Source: Dirofilaria immitis
Taxonomy: Eukaryota > Nematoda > Chromadorea > Rhabditida > Onchocercidae
Reading direction: 5' to 3'
DNA length: 64,000 nucleotides
NCBI GenBank assembly: GCA_024305405.1
Contig: JAKNDB010000103.1
Location: 1,550,001-1,614,000, forward strand
Part shown: positions 40,272 to 60,442 of the stretch, piece by piece
Position numbering within the stretch: the stretch's first letter is position 1
How the letters are laid out: every line of letters begins with the position of its first letter
The notes under the pieces: generated by a model
The model's input: only the letters and a program-made list of their open reading frames with translations
Databases searched by the model: none
What the model was told of the DNA's origin: nothing
Position numbers and translations under genes: made by a program

Positions 40272-40484
40272 TTTTCTCGAGATTTTTAGACCAAAATCAA
40301 CAAGCAGTTTTCAATAAATTCTCAGAATAATAACGATAAATCTTTTCTCAAGATCTTCAGACTAAGATTGATGAATTGATTTTCGAGATTGTTAGATTAA
40401 AATCAATAAATGATTTTCTTAAAATTTTCAGAAGAAAATCAATGAAAGATTTTCTCGAAATTATTAGACTAAGATTAGGTATCA
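40272..40484. repeat. Degenerate minisatellite, six units of about 35 bp
   Basis: Units start with TTTTC at 40272, 40308, 40343, 40380, 40414 and 40450, giving periods of 36, 35, 37, 34 and 36. Each unit has the pattern TTTTCTCGAGATTxTTAGACTAAAATCAATAA with many substitutions. The array begins a few bases after the right arm of the inverted-repeat element, so both may belong to one composite element. On the minus strand it is read through by a 70-codon frame with repeated KSFIDF, which is a by-product of the repeat. Confidence 0.75.
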
Positions 40485-43400
40485 AAGTAACGAAAACTAA
40501 ATATATTGAAGCATGATATGATCTTTTTAGAAACATGCTAAATCGAGAGTGATACCTTAAATTCAATTTTATATTAAAGATAAATAAAATATTTCAATCG
40601 CTATCAACTCAAATCTTAAGAAATTTATGTATGACCATATTCAACTTGTTTTAGTCTGATACTAATTAAAACTATTCTTTTTGTTTATTATAATATTAGC
40701 AAAGATTCTTTGGTTAGATAAAGATATAAGACATAAATAATCTACATTCTAATGATGGATCTTTCTATTTTTGATTATGCAATGAAATGAATTTCATTTT
40801 AAAATAATGCTCGAAAGTTCAGTTTTTTCTGCGGTGAAATATCAGATTTTCTAAGCAGTAGATAAACGTTTTAAATAGATATGTCAGATAAATAAAGTTC
40901 AGGGTCACCTTTTTTCAAAAATTTCATGTTTGAAAACTAAGTTAATTCGTTGCAAAAATATTTATTGCGTATTGCATTATTTATCTATCTGTTTTATCCT
41001 AAATGATTCTAACTAAATGATTTTTCAGAAATTATATCTTTATATTAATCTAATTTGTATCAATTATATTACTTTTCTGATATCTTATATTTTTATATAT
41101 ATTATATTAACTATTTTCCTAATTTTCATATGATAAAAGCTATCAGATCAATTATCATTTCAAAAAATTTTCCGAAAAACATTGATTTTGCTACTAAAAT
41201 TTAAGTCGTTTTTGATCGATAGAAATTTTGAAAATGAATTATTACATATAATAATTATTTGTTTATTTTTTCTTTACAATTAAAAAGTAAGTTTCACTTT
41301 AATTACTGTTCATCGTTGCAGCATTGTTGGATCTGTCTTTGCTATTATTACTGAAAATTTCGATACGTTAGTATCAATTTAAGCAGGAATTAAAAAATGA
41401 AATTGTTAATTCTAGTTTAATAGTTTTTCGAGAAGATTTGCAAATAAAAAGTTGAGTACTCGAACATCATTCAATCTCAATTTGCGATACTTGAATTTAT
41501 CAATGTTTTATATTTAAATTCCTTTTCGGACCAGTAAATTATTACACTATTTAAGTTTAAATCCCGCAACTATTCGTGATATATCGGCTGAATTTTGTAT
41601 CTGCTAAATTCTTTGATACTTTGCCAATTTTCTCTGAATATTATTATGCGAAATATGATAAAATGCATTGATGTTAGAAGGAATTTTTGGCTGAAGAAAT
41701 ATTGTAAATAAATTTTAATAATTTAATTTTTTTAATAGCATATATGGAAGAATGATATCGTTAAAGTTTACTTGATTGAAATAATTACTTTGAAACTCAC
41801 ATCATCGATAATGAGAATAAGCAAGAATTATTCTACACATTTTTTTCTATGACGATTTAAATAAATTTTTAATTAATTTCTAATATCATCTAACATTTTA
41901 TATTGTTTTAAAATTGTCAGGACTACATTTTTATAAGTTAAATTTTTTGTAACATCGATTTTGGAAAGCGATATTTATTTTCGAAATATTAGCAAACAAG
42001 AATGCAAAAATAGAGTAATAATGATAATTTAAAATATAACTAGAAAAAGCAGCTATTTGATAAAAGTATGAAAATGTAGTAAGGGAGAAATTGGATAGAG
42101 ATTGAAAAATAGGTTATAATAATTTTTGAGGATAAAATATGTCACATATTTGGAAACGGTAACGTTACTTTAGAATTTGAAAATTTGTTTGAAATCTAAT
42201 AAGTTCACATGCTGTATATATTCATCAACTATTCCACTTTTAACATGTCACAATTCATTAAAAATGTCAGAACAAATATCTTATCTTTTAATTTCTGTTC
42301 ATTTCATACGTCACTTATAACATAACATGACATTCATGAAAGACAACATATTAATACGCAGTTGTTCCATTATATTTTCATTGTAACCATTTAAAATCAT
42401 GAAGCCTCACAATTATCATTTGATAATTCTAAAAGCAAAAAAAAGAAAAGGAAAAAAACAGAATGACAGATTGATGAATTTCTTCTTGAGAAATTGAATG
42501 ATGCATGACTGCATTTCAACCTAATTAGTATTTTTAGTATCTTTTCAAATAAAACTCAAACATATATAAGTCGTTTTTCTAGAACATAAAGAGTCAAAAT
42601 TGTCAAATTGTAAGATGAAGTTGGAAGGTTGAAATGAGAATTTAAATGACAAATGGACAAGAGATGGCGATCAACGAGTTCGTTTTCCTAAGAATGACAT
42701 AATATAAAAGGATAGCTTTGAAATTTAAAGCTAGTTTAGTAATGATATCGCTGCTTTAATCATCCTCTTCCTTCCTATATATTTTAAATGCTATTAGTTT
42801 TAGGTGTAAACTAAGCTCGAAGCTCGAGCTTAGTTTAATGTTGTAAAGTGGAGGAGCAACTGCTACTTTGTTGCTGTTCCAATCCTTTTCATCATCATCA
42901 TTTCTTCTTTCCTTTTTCAATAGAATTCTCTTATGCAGTAATATTTGCCAATTCCTCAATTTTCTATATCATTTATTTGCAAATTTTATTCTTCCTACAT
43001 GTATGTCATCGTATATTTCTCTTTTATTCTTTCATTTATATTTATATTAGCTGAAAATTTTTTACTATTTTAAATTTGATACAGTACTATAATCATAGAT
43101 CCTAACTTGTATTTACTTTAGTAATTGCTGGAAATGATTAGATTAAATGACATATTAAATTACTACCACTAAATGACGGGTAAATTTGGATATTAATGTT
43201 AAAACTTTTATCATATTTTATCAGAAGAGAGTAATAATGATTTTTGTCAGCTAGGAAAAAGCTGTATTTGTTTACTCTTAATCGTAACTTTATCGGCTTA
43301 ACTGTTGACACTTTACTGTTGCTAAGGTAAATATTAATATATGAGAGGTCAAAAAATGTTAACCGATCGATTGTAATTATTGTATTGCTATATGTGTCTT

Positions 43401-46400
43401 TGCAATTTTGCTTGAAGAATAATGAGTAGAAGTAGGAAAAAGGTGGAAAAGCATTGAAATATTAAAGATGATTCATGAGGTTAAAATTTAGGTAATTTTT
43501 TAAATTATGCTATTAAATGTTCGATCATAGGTGAAAAATGCATCTTGTTTTATAAATGCCAATTAGAAAAAAGCTGAAATTGTGGAAAAATTTTATAAAC
43601 TTTTCATTTTTATAGCCAATTCTTCTGAGTTTTTGCTCATCAATTCTTTACTTAAATGTGATCGTAACTTTTTCCGATTTCTTTATCACCAAATTTGATT
43701 AAGTCAAAGTTTTTATAAATTTCCGACTAATGAATGATATGGCAATCTTATTAGATTCTATAAGCTTTATATACTGTTTTATTTCGAACATAATTTTTTT
43801 CTTCTTCCGCTATTCGCTGATGGATTATTTGATTTTTGATAATTTTAATAAAAAAAATTTGGCATTTAATATTTTTAATCAATATAACACAATAACGTTG
43901 GATTTTTTTTTGTTGTTTCTCAACGGCCAAATAAGTCTTAACAATAGGAATGAAAAAGGAATGATATAGTTTTTGGAATATGAAATTTAGAAGTGATCTT
44001 ATATACAGATATCAATATGCTTCGAATATCTATTAATAGAAGACATGATCTGTATTATAATATATAGAATGATTAATTAATTAGTTTTCTTCCTTTTCAA
44101 CTTTTTAAAAATATTCCACATAATGATGAAAAACCTTCTGAGACTACTCAGTGATCCTTGCTTAGAAATTCAATCGATTTAAAAATTTTCATTATCTTTT
44201 AGAAAAAGTTTTATATAATAATATTATTTGATAATAATAGTTCGCTATCCAAATTTAATAATTCAGCTATCATTCATTAAAAGAATAATCAATAAATTTC
44301 ATTAGATATGATAAGAAATGAAGAACTTTAATGAAGTAATAGTGATTTATTATTCCTGTTATTGAATAATCTGTATATGTCTCACTTCTTTTTTTTTAAA
44401 TGTTAAAACGATAACGATCAGTTATCTTGTTTGTTTTCGTTTAAAATTTTTTACCGTTATCTTTCTCTTCTGTTCTATTTTCCATGGCTTTCATGATTTA
44501 CTATTTCTAAGAATAGAGAAAAAGACAACTATGAGAAAGATTAAATTTCGAATATTGATATAAATGATGACAATGATGATATTTGACAGTCGGAACATTT
44601 GATAATAATAAAATTTCCACAATATCGATGATAATTTAATATTAATATATAATATTACATGATATGTGATGTTATTGATTTTGATTGTAATGATGTTGGA
44701 ATATATTTACTAACTGTAATGATGGAATGAATGGTAATATTTGCCATGTGATTGAATGATAATCACTATCTCTTCATTTTCATAGTATCAATTATTTATG
44801 AGTAACGGCTGATATATACTTAACAAGTTGTATGATTTTGATTTATTATTTTTTGCAAATTTTTTTCAGTCATAGACAATAAAAGTAATACTTATATTTG
44901 TTTAAATAATCATTTATATAATGTAAGATATAGATATAGATAGATACTTTTCATATAACTTCTCTCCTTCTTTCTTTTTCTCTCTATCTCTCTTTTTTTT
45001 CGAATTTTTTCATTAAATTCGTTACTTTTTGCGATGAGTTTTAATTTAGCTATTGGTTAAGGCAAGTGGATGATTAATGAAGAAGAACTAAATTGATAGT
45101 ACGAGCAAGTTTAGCTAATATCATAGACCACTATCATACTTCATTTTTCATTTCCTTCTCCTCTTTTTCTTTTTGTTTAAAATAATTTTTCAAATATAAA
45201 CTTGTTTTTCTTTGCATAACAAAATTTTTCAAAATAATGAGAAATAAAAAGACAACTCAAATATATATACTTTATACTTTCTATTGATAGATAATAAAAT
45301 GAAAATAATGAAATAAGTAATCATATTTTTGATATTTTATATCAGAGAACTCAATTTTTGTAAAAACATTAATTTTTAGCTAAAATTTTTAATTTTTAAA
45401 ATAATTTGATGAAATTTTTATATAATTAATATATTTGTTTATTAATATATCATTCTTGGATTTGATTTGAATAATCAAATTTAAGCATATATATATATAA
45501 TGTAATTGCTCAGCAACGAAGTTCATTAATACTCAGATTTACTCTATACTTTTTAGAATTCAATTATATTTATAGATGCTTGCATAAATAATAATGAAAA
45601 AGAGTGATATTAAATGAACTCGATGAATCAAGTTTATTAATTAGGATAAAAAAAATTACTGAAAATTAAATTATTCGCATTTGATTGAATTAATTAACCT
45701 TTCGCTAACGAAATTAATTGTTTCTAAATTAATACTTGGATCTGTTAAATGATGATTATTTCCTATTAAATCAAAAAGTTTATACTTTTCATTATGCATT
45801 TATTAAATTATGCAGAACCTTCCGATATTTCATATCTGTATCAAAAGTGATGATACTAGCAATAATTACCTTCTTATAAATAATCCTGAAATTTCGAGAT
45901 TTTACCAAACTCGCTACCTTTCATTTATTTTACGACAGTTTATTTAATGTATCACATTTTCGTTATCGTTTTGCTATTTTCACAAATTTGGATATATATT
46001 TATTGTAATTTATTGTCATTTTATAGATTTCAACGGTTCAATTAACGGAAAAAAGAAAGTGTTTGAAGGAAATATCACTTATTATTGGTGAATATCGAGA
46101 AAAGAAATATATTATTCACGTGTTAATTTAAGTGAGGAATTTATTGGAATTAAATTTTTCAGTATGTATTCTTCGAGTTACATCAAATTTTTTCCAATAG
46201 GAAAAAAAATGTCAACATGAATTTGTTGAAATTGGATACAGAACCAGTAATTTTCGGTTTTGAGAAGTAATATTAGATAGGAATACATTTGAAGTCTTCC
46301 ACTGCTTTAGATAATAAGATATTTGTACTTATCGAATTTTTAAAAATTACATTTGTACTTCCTTATCTGTCCAAAAATGAAAAGGAGCGTCAATCACGTC

Positions 46401-49163
46401 ATTCATTCTGTTCCCATTTTCTAAATCAAAAGAAATTTTTTTCTAAAATATTTCATTTCAAATCATAATTCTTAATTTATTGAAACGATTTATAGTTAAG
46501 TTGTTATTGCTTCTTCTTAAAATTTCTACTAATGATCATGACATTACTGAATATTACTGCCTATCAAAAATGATAAGAAATTAGCTTATCAAGGAATTAA
46601 TCTGATTAATTATTTTAATATCGATCAATCATTTAATCATCAGCTTTTCCTTTTGTTTAGGTTTGCAATTTTATCGATTTAATACAACTAATATTTCCAT
46701 GATAACATGGATAAGTTTGGTTTTATGAGATTTTGTGATATTGGAATTTTTCAATTAAATTTATGATTTTGAGCATTACGAATTTCCTGGCATTTGGCAG
46801 AAACTTTTGGAGTTCCAACCGAAGAAAACTTTTCAAGAAGTTTTGTTATAGGTTTAGTCGTATAATTGTTAAATAATAAGTCTCTCTCTAAGCACTGCTA
46901 CATTCTTATGAAATGCATTAAAAAATCTGCTGAATATCCAGTATATTATCGATAATTTATTATATATTATAGTCATTATTACTGATATCTATGATGAACT
47001 GATTTGATCTTTTGTTTTGCTTTAGAAACGATTTTTTATTTATTTAATTGAAAGAAATGATTATTTTTTTTTGAATGTGAACTCTCGGGAAACAACAGAT
47101 GGTGCCAAGGAGGAATTATGTATTGTTGTACCTTACTGGTATAAAAGAAAACGACTACAGAATTTATTTATTAGCTATTGTATACTATTTCTTATTCGAT
47201 TTTTGAAATGATTTTTCAAAGATTCGAACAATAAAATCTTATACTATTTGAGTAATATTTTAAATAAATTGTTTTCAAATAAATTTAAAAGAAGTTAGAT
47301 TTTAAATAAGTTAAATATTTCTCTATATGCCTTTTTCTTTTCTAATGTTTTATATCTTATTATCGTCTAAATTTAAACATTTCCGGATAAAAAGTAAACG
47401 ATAATATTTTTTTTTCAATTTTTGTTTAGATATTTCAAAAAATTTCCTCAAATTTCCAAATTTTAGCTTAAATGATATTAATTTTGATATGAATAATTTA
47501 AAAATTTAATACATACTATTGGGATTGATGAAAAATTAACAAATTTTTATTTGTAATTGATTAATTTTATTTAAAATTACGAAAAATTGGTGTAAAATTT
47601 TTAAAATTTTATTTATAATATTTAAATTTCAGCAAGAAAATTTCCGACAAAATAAATTTAATTTTGTAGTTCATGTCTTTCTTTTTCTTGTTTTTCATTG
47701 TACTTCTGCCTGAAGAGTTTTTAACTGATAACAACTGATGTTTTAAGAGGAGGAAGAAAACGAAAGCTCATCATCATATAAAATTCATCAACTTTTTTTT
47801 TTATTTTTATTTAGCTTCTCCTTACTATTTCAATAAAATTGCATACAATGCTTTTCTTCCTTCTCGCATTATTAAAACTTTCAAGATAGATGTCGAGAAA
47901 TAAAAAAAAAAATAAGCTTTATGGTTAATAATAACTAATAGGTAGCAGTAGTTCCTGTTAAAATGTTTTACTTGGTTTTATAGTTTCTTAAAATAAAAAT
48001 TGTCATATAAATTTCTTTCTTTTTGATTAAAATGAGATTTCCATAAATAACTTATCGCATATCTTATTTAATTCATTTACTGATGAAAATATTGTTTACT
48101 TTATTTTCACCTGCTTTTTCATTTATCACTTTTACTATGCCTATTTCATGGAGAAAAAGGAAAAAGAAAAAACTTATAAATTTTTCAAAAAAATTAGCAG
48201 CATATAGGATAAAGAAATTTGAGATATGCTGGCATTTTAATATTATATCATTCTTAATCGATGTTATTTGATGAAAAAAAAGAAATTTTTCAAGATGAAA
48301 GAGATGATTGAATTTTTTTTATTTTCTATATATCGTAGAATTTTTTTATTCTTCGCTTTTTTCAATAAAATTCAATTTTTAATAAAATATTTTTATACAT
48401 TTGAAAGATAGTGTTATTTGTTAAAATATTCAATTTTTAAGACTTATTATCTATTTATTTATTTCAATTTATTTTCATTTTAAAGATATATATGTCGTAT
48501 TTAGGAATTCTTCTCAATTTAAATTTGATCTACGAATTATTTCAATAGTTTTTTTTTTTTTATGATAGTAAATTTCATCTTCTGTATTTCCGAATAGAAA
48601 TAAATAATTTGATTTATCGGAGTAAAGAAAAGAAAAAAAGCGATTAAAAGAATATGAAGGAAGAAGAAATCAAAGAGAACGATAAATGTGTAATTATATA
48701 CTGTTTATCCCCGTTGTTGACCTTGACTTTTTGAGTTTCACATTTGCTCTTCATTTTTTCTTGACTTTTACACTTTAGCATGTGATTGTCAATAAAACGA
48801 AACTTTCATTGATAATTTTCAACCATATCATGTCACATAATGTCTCTAAAAACAACATTAAGCATATAAACAAATAGAGAAATTGAGTAAATAAAGAATA
48901 AAATAAATGTATGATCTTATTTATAGAATAATTCTTTTGTCATTTCAATAAAATGGATTATAATTTAACTAAGTTAAGCATCATTTATTCGTCACTTATT
49001 TTTATCTAATAATAATTCTAATTAATAATTAAAACCGCTATCATTTTTATTTTGGCTAAAATGATGGATAACGATGACATCGTACGAATGAAAAATGATA
49101 AATTAGTTGATAATTGATAGATATTGTATATGATAAGTCTCAATTATTTATTTACTTTTTCAG
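40485..49163. other. Gene desert, last part
   Basis: About 8.7 kb of AT-rich DNA upstream of the STAR gene. No exon pair with matching phase was found on either strand. A 13-bp hairpin lies at 42808-42836. The right end must contain the promoter of the STAR gene or, if its transcript is trans-spliced, the outron. Confidence 0.5.
42808..42836. repeat. Perfect 13-bp hairpin with 3-base loop
   Basis: AAACTAAGCTCGA at 42808-42820, loop AGC, then its exact reverse complement TCGAGCTTAGTTT at 42824-42836. It is GC-richer than the flanks. A 40-bp block after it is also GC-richer, but no gene is recognised. Confidence 0.85.
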
Positions 49164-56899
<7,736 letters not shown>

Positions 56900-59800
56900 C
56901 ATTTCTCACTTCAAACAAAAACAAAAACTCACTCCTTCTTTGCCACAGATTATACAAAACAAAATATCAACCAGTACGGTTTGTTTTCAACTCTCTATCA
57001 TCTGAAATAACATCAAAAGAAGGAAAGAATGCTCATCAAAATGTCAAATGTCACCTGAATAGTGAGTTAGAGTGCAGTAGTGGATTAGCGTTGGTTGCAC
57101 GTGATAAAATTTGCGTTTACATCTCACTATTACGTATACTTTGCCAACAAATGCTGTTTTAACTTGTACGAGCACATCTAGAACATTCTCAAATGTTTAT
57201 ATTTTCAAATATAGAGAAAGCTGATTTGATACTTTTATGTAATTTAGTTTATGTTCAAAAATGGTACAGGAATGCATGCAACCGTTTCTTATCATCTAAG
57301 AATATTCTTTCTTCTGTTAAATAAGGAAGAAGTTGCATAGATGGAAATCGTTTAACAACAAGCTTCACATATCGTTTAATTTGAAAGCTTTGAAATCTGA
57401 TTTCTAGACAGATCATTTAGTTTTAGATGTGCGCTGTGCTAATAATATGGCAAAAGTATATTTTACAGATAAGCAGCAGTATTGTTGCAGCTGCATCTTA
57501 TGCATTTGATAATAAAATTGTCACCCTAAATCACAACAACTAACAACCTCATATCCCTTACAGGATTATTGTTCGGATCAGGTATTTTTCTGGGTTATGT
57601 GCTTAAACATTATTTCACTCTTCTACTACTACTGCTTTTACTGCTATATTACAAATTGTTAGTATTGATTTGTCGTGTAGCGCTTTCATCAAGTGCCTTA
57701 ATTTTATTTTTCATTAGCATAATTTCCATTTTTTCTTTCTTTTTTTTTTGAATATTTTCATCTTTTGGGTTTTCTTCATTGTTCAGTTTCTTCTTTTATT
57801 TTCATATATAAATGTTTACCAATATTCAATACTTTGCTGCACTTTACTAAACATTTTTTTAGTTTGCTAAGTTTTCATATTGTATAATGAAGTTGATGTA
57901 AGTAAGTTTAATCGAAACTGTAATTTCACATTAATCTGATTTATTATCCTGAAAAATTATATATTTTATGAAGAATTAATTTCCGGACTTATCTCTATCA
58001 TAGCTTTGATTAATAATCCTGTAATGTATATTTGTATCAGTTTTCTGTTTCATTATTTTTATTAGGCTTCAATACTGATACTTTCCAAAATTCATGTTCA
58101 TTTTTAGTATTTCTTTTCCCCTAATGTAAAAAGAAAAATTGATTTTGTTAGGAGCAAAGTATAAAGGTCCGAAACTCGTAATTCTATTCTATGATATTCA
58201 TAATGTATTGTTATTATAATAGTCATAAATTTAAGCGTATCTTTTAATTCAAACTCTCAGCTTCAAATTCATGTCCTTTTCTTTAAGATTTAATAGTTCA
58301 TTTATTTTTAATCTTTCTCTCCAACTACTACTTTTATCAGGCTTCATTGTTGACAAAATATATTTCAGATATAATTATTTATCACAATTATTAATATAGA
58401 AGAACACAGCACGAAAGGCTTTGCTATAAAATAAGAAATATTTTCTAGTAATTGTTTCTTGCTGTCTTTCTCTATTCATTACATAAGTTACAGAAGTTTG
58501 AAAAAGTTTTGGAAGTAATTATCCATTTGATCAATAATCTGCATTACCGAATAAATCTAAGTATGTCTAGCTAAAGGTCAACTATGTATAATCTACTCAA
58601 ATCTTTCATTCTTTGGCCTCAACTATTCCTCAAGCCATAAATTTTGTCACGTAATCTTCACAGTTTCTATCTTTTGTTTTCATTTTCGCACTACTAACAT
58701 TTGAAATGATGAATAGAAACTGACCAGTAAACGCTATTCTCGATTAGTACTCTAGAGTCAATGATGTCATTGGATGCCATAAGAATTTAAATGAAGATTT
58801 ATGCAGGAAATTGAATGTAAACTGAGTTAACTTTTTCAGGTTTTTTAATTTTGCATAATAATTATCTAATTAATTTGGAACATCATTATATTGTATATTT
58901 TCTTTTTGTGTGCTAAATTTATTCGTATTAAGAAATTGGTGCCCAAAAAATTTTTTTTTTGCACTTTTTGCTTTTTTATTCCTCTTCTCTTCTGTCGATA
59001 TTGTTCTTTGACTTTTTTTTAATTTTTATACAAGAATGCCTTAAAATTTGATGCATAAGTGCCTGCGGATCCAATATTCCCTTAAAAAGATAACAATTTT
59101 TTCTTTGCTTTATCTTTTTCTTTTCATAGTAATGTACAATGTTTTTCTTTAAAAATTTATTTTGAGATAAATCTCTTTAATAAGTTTCAAATTCTTAACT
59201 TTATAACACATTTTGAAAAGATTTCTTGCCATGAAGGAATCCGTTGGAGCTATATCACTTTTTCATAATTATTAAAAAAGTGCTAATCATGATTAGTAAA
59301 TTATCTGTATGCTTCTTTTAATTTTTATTTCTTTTTTCATTTACCGTAATTTGTGTGCTTGTGTTTTGATGACTTATTAGGTTTTACTGTCATAATTTTT
59401 TTCAGTGTTATTACCATGATGTTACACACATTTTGATTATTATACGCTCGGAAACCTCTTTGGTGAATTTTTCATCTATTTTTGTTTTTATGAATGTTTT
59501 TCCTTCCTCTCCGTGCCTTTTAAAAGATGCACACCTAGTATGTTGGAATTTTTCTTGTTTTTTTCTTTCCGTTGTTTAACTGTTTAATACATTATAAATT
59601 TGCCTTGATCAATGAATTTTACTTAATTTGTATTAAATTTTTATCCCTTTTAATGAAAAAAATTGTCAGAGAAAATTTTTTGTTACAAATGAGAAATACA
59701 CTTCTATTTATCACTGGACAAGAAAATTAAAAAAACATGTTCCTGAATACTATACTGATTCAATAGACTTCTTTGTATCTAAATGAAAATAAAAAAAATC

Positions 59801-60320
59801 GTCGTAAAACTTTTTAACGACTACAGTCCGCCAAATATATCTTATAAACTTATTTGATGTAAACAACGTTTTTCTTCTACATAAATTGTAATAAAACTAT
59901 TCAGTTTAATCGAGCATAAATTTAATTTGTCCTGAGAAATCAATATAGCATTCAGGAAAAAAAAAGCTCAAAGAAAAAGCGTATGTTTTAATGCATATTT
60001 TGCAGTTGTCGGATATCATAAGAAACAGAAAGAGTCTTCCATCTAATTTATTTAAGTATCGCTTATTCATCAGTCAAACTAAAATCAGTCAAACTAAAAA
60101 TTGTTTTATGATTCGAAAAAAAATCAAACAAGAAATCTTGAACTATTGGAATAAAGACTCTGCGCATAATTATTATTTCATTAGGAAAACTTAGAATTCA
60201 TCGTTCTTTCAAAACTGAACTTCAAGAGTTATTTCCATTTCTACTGAAATATTTTTGTAATGATGAGTGAAAAGATAAAATGGTATTGTACTTAAAAGAC
60301 ATCCATCCTGTGATAAATAA
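56900..60320. other. Downstream of the STAR gene, no clear gene
   Basis: This stretch should begin with the 3' untranslated region of the STAR transcript. At 57540-57563 ACTAAC is followed by a pyrimidine stretch and CTTACAG. The sequence after it could be another alternative end, with 18 bases up to CAG-GTATTT or a 63-codon hydrophobic frame. I would not annotate it as coding. The rest is AT-rich and featureless. Confidence 0.4.
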
Positions 60321-60442
60321 AACAAAATTAGAAGGAAGATAAAATCTTACCAGAAAGTAATATCATATATTTTGCATCAAAAATATAAGCACAAATTGAA
60401 TTTTTATGATCGAAAAGATTTTATCTTCCTTCTAATTTTGTT
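60321..60442. repeat. Perfect 28-bp inverted repeat with 66-base loop
   Basis: The left arm, 60321-60348, begins AACAAAATTAGAAGGAAGAT. The right arm, 60415-60442, is its exact reverse complement. The perfect stem and long AT-rich loop fit a small foldback remnant or a hairpin RNA. The loop is longer than usual for a microRNA precursor. No coding frame crosses it. Confidence 0.85.
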
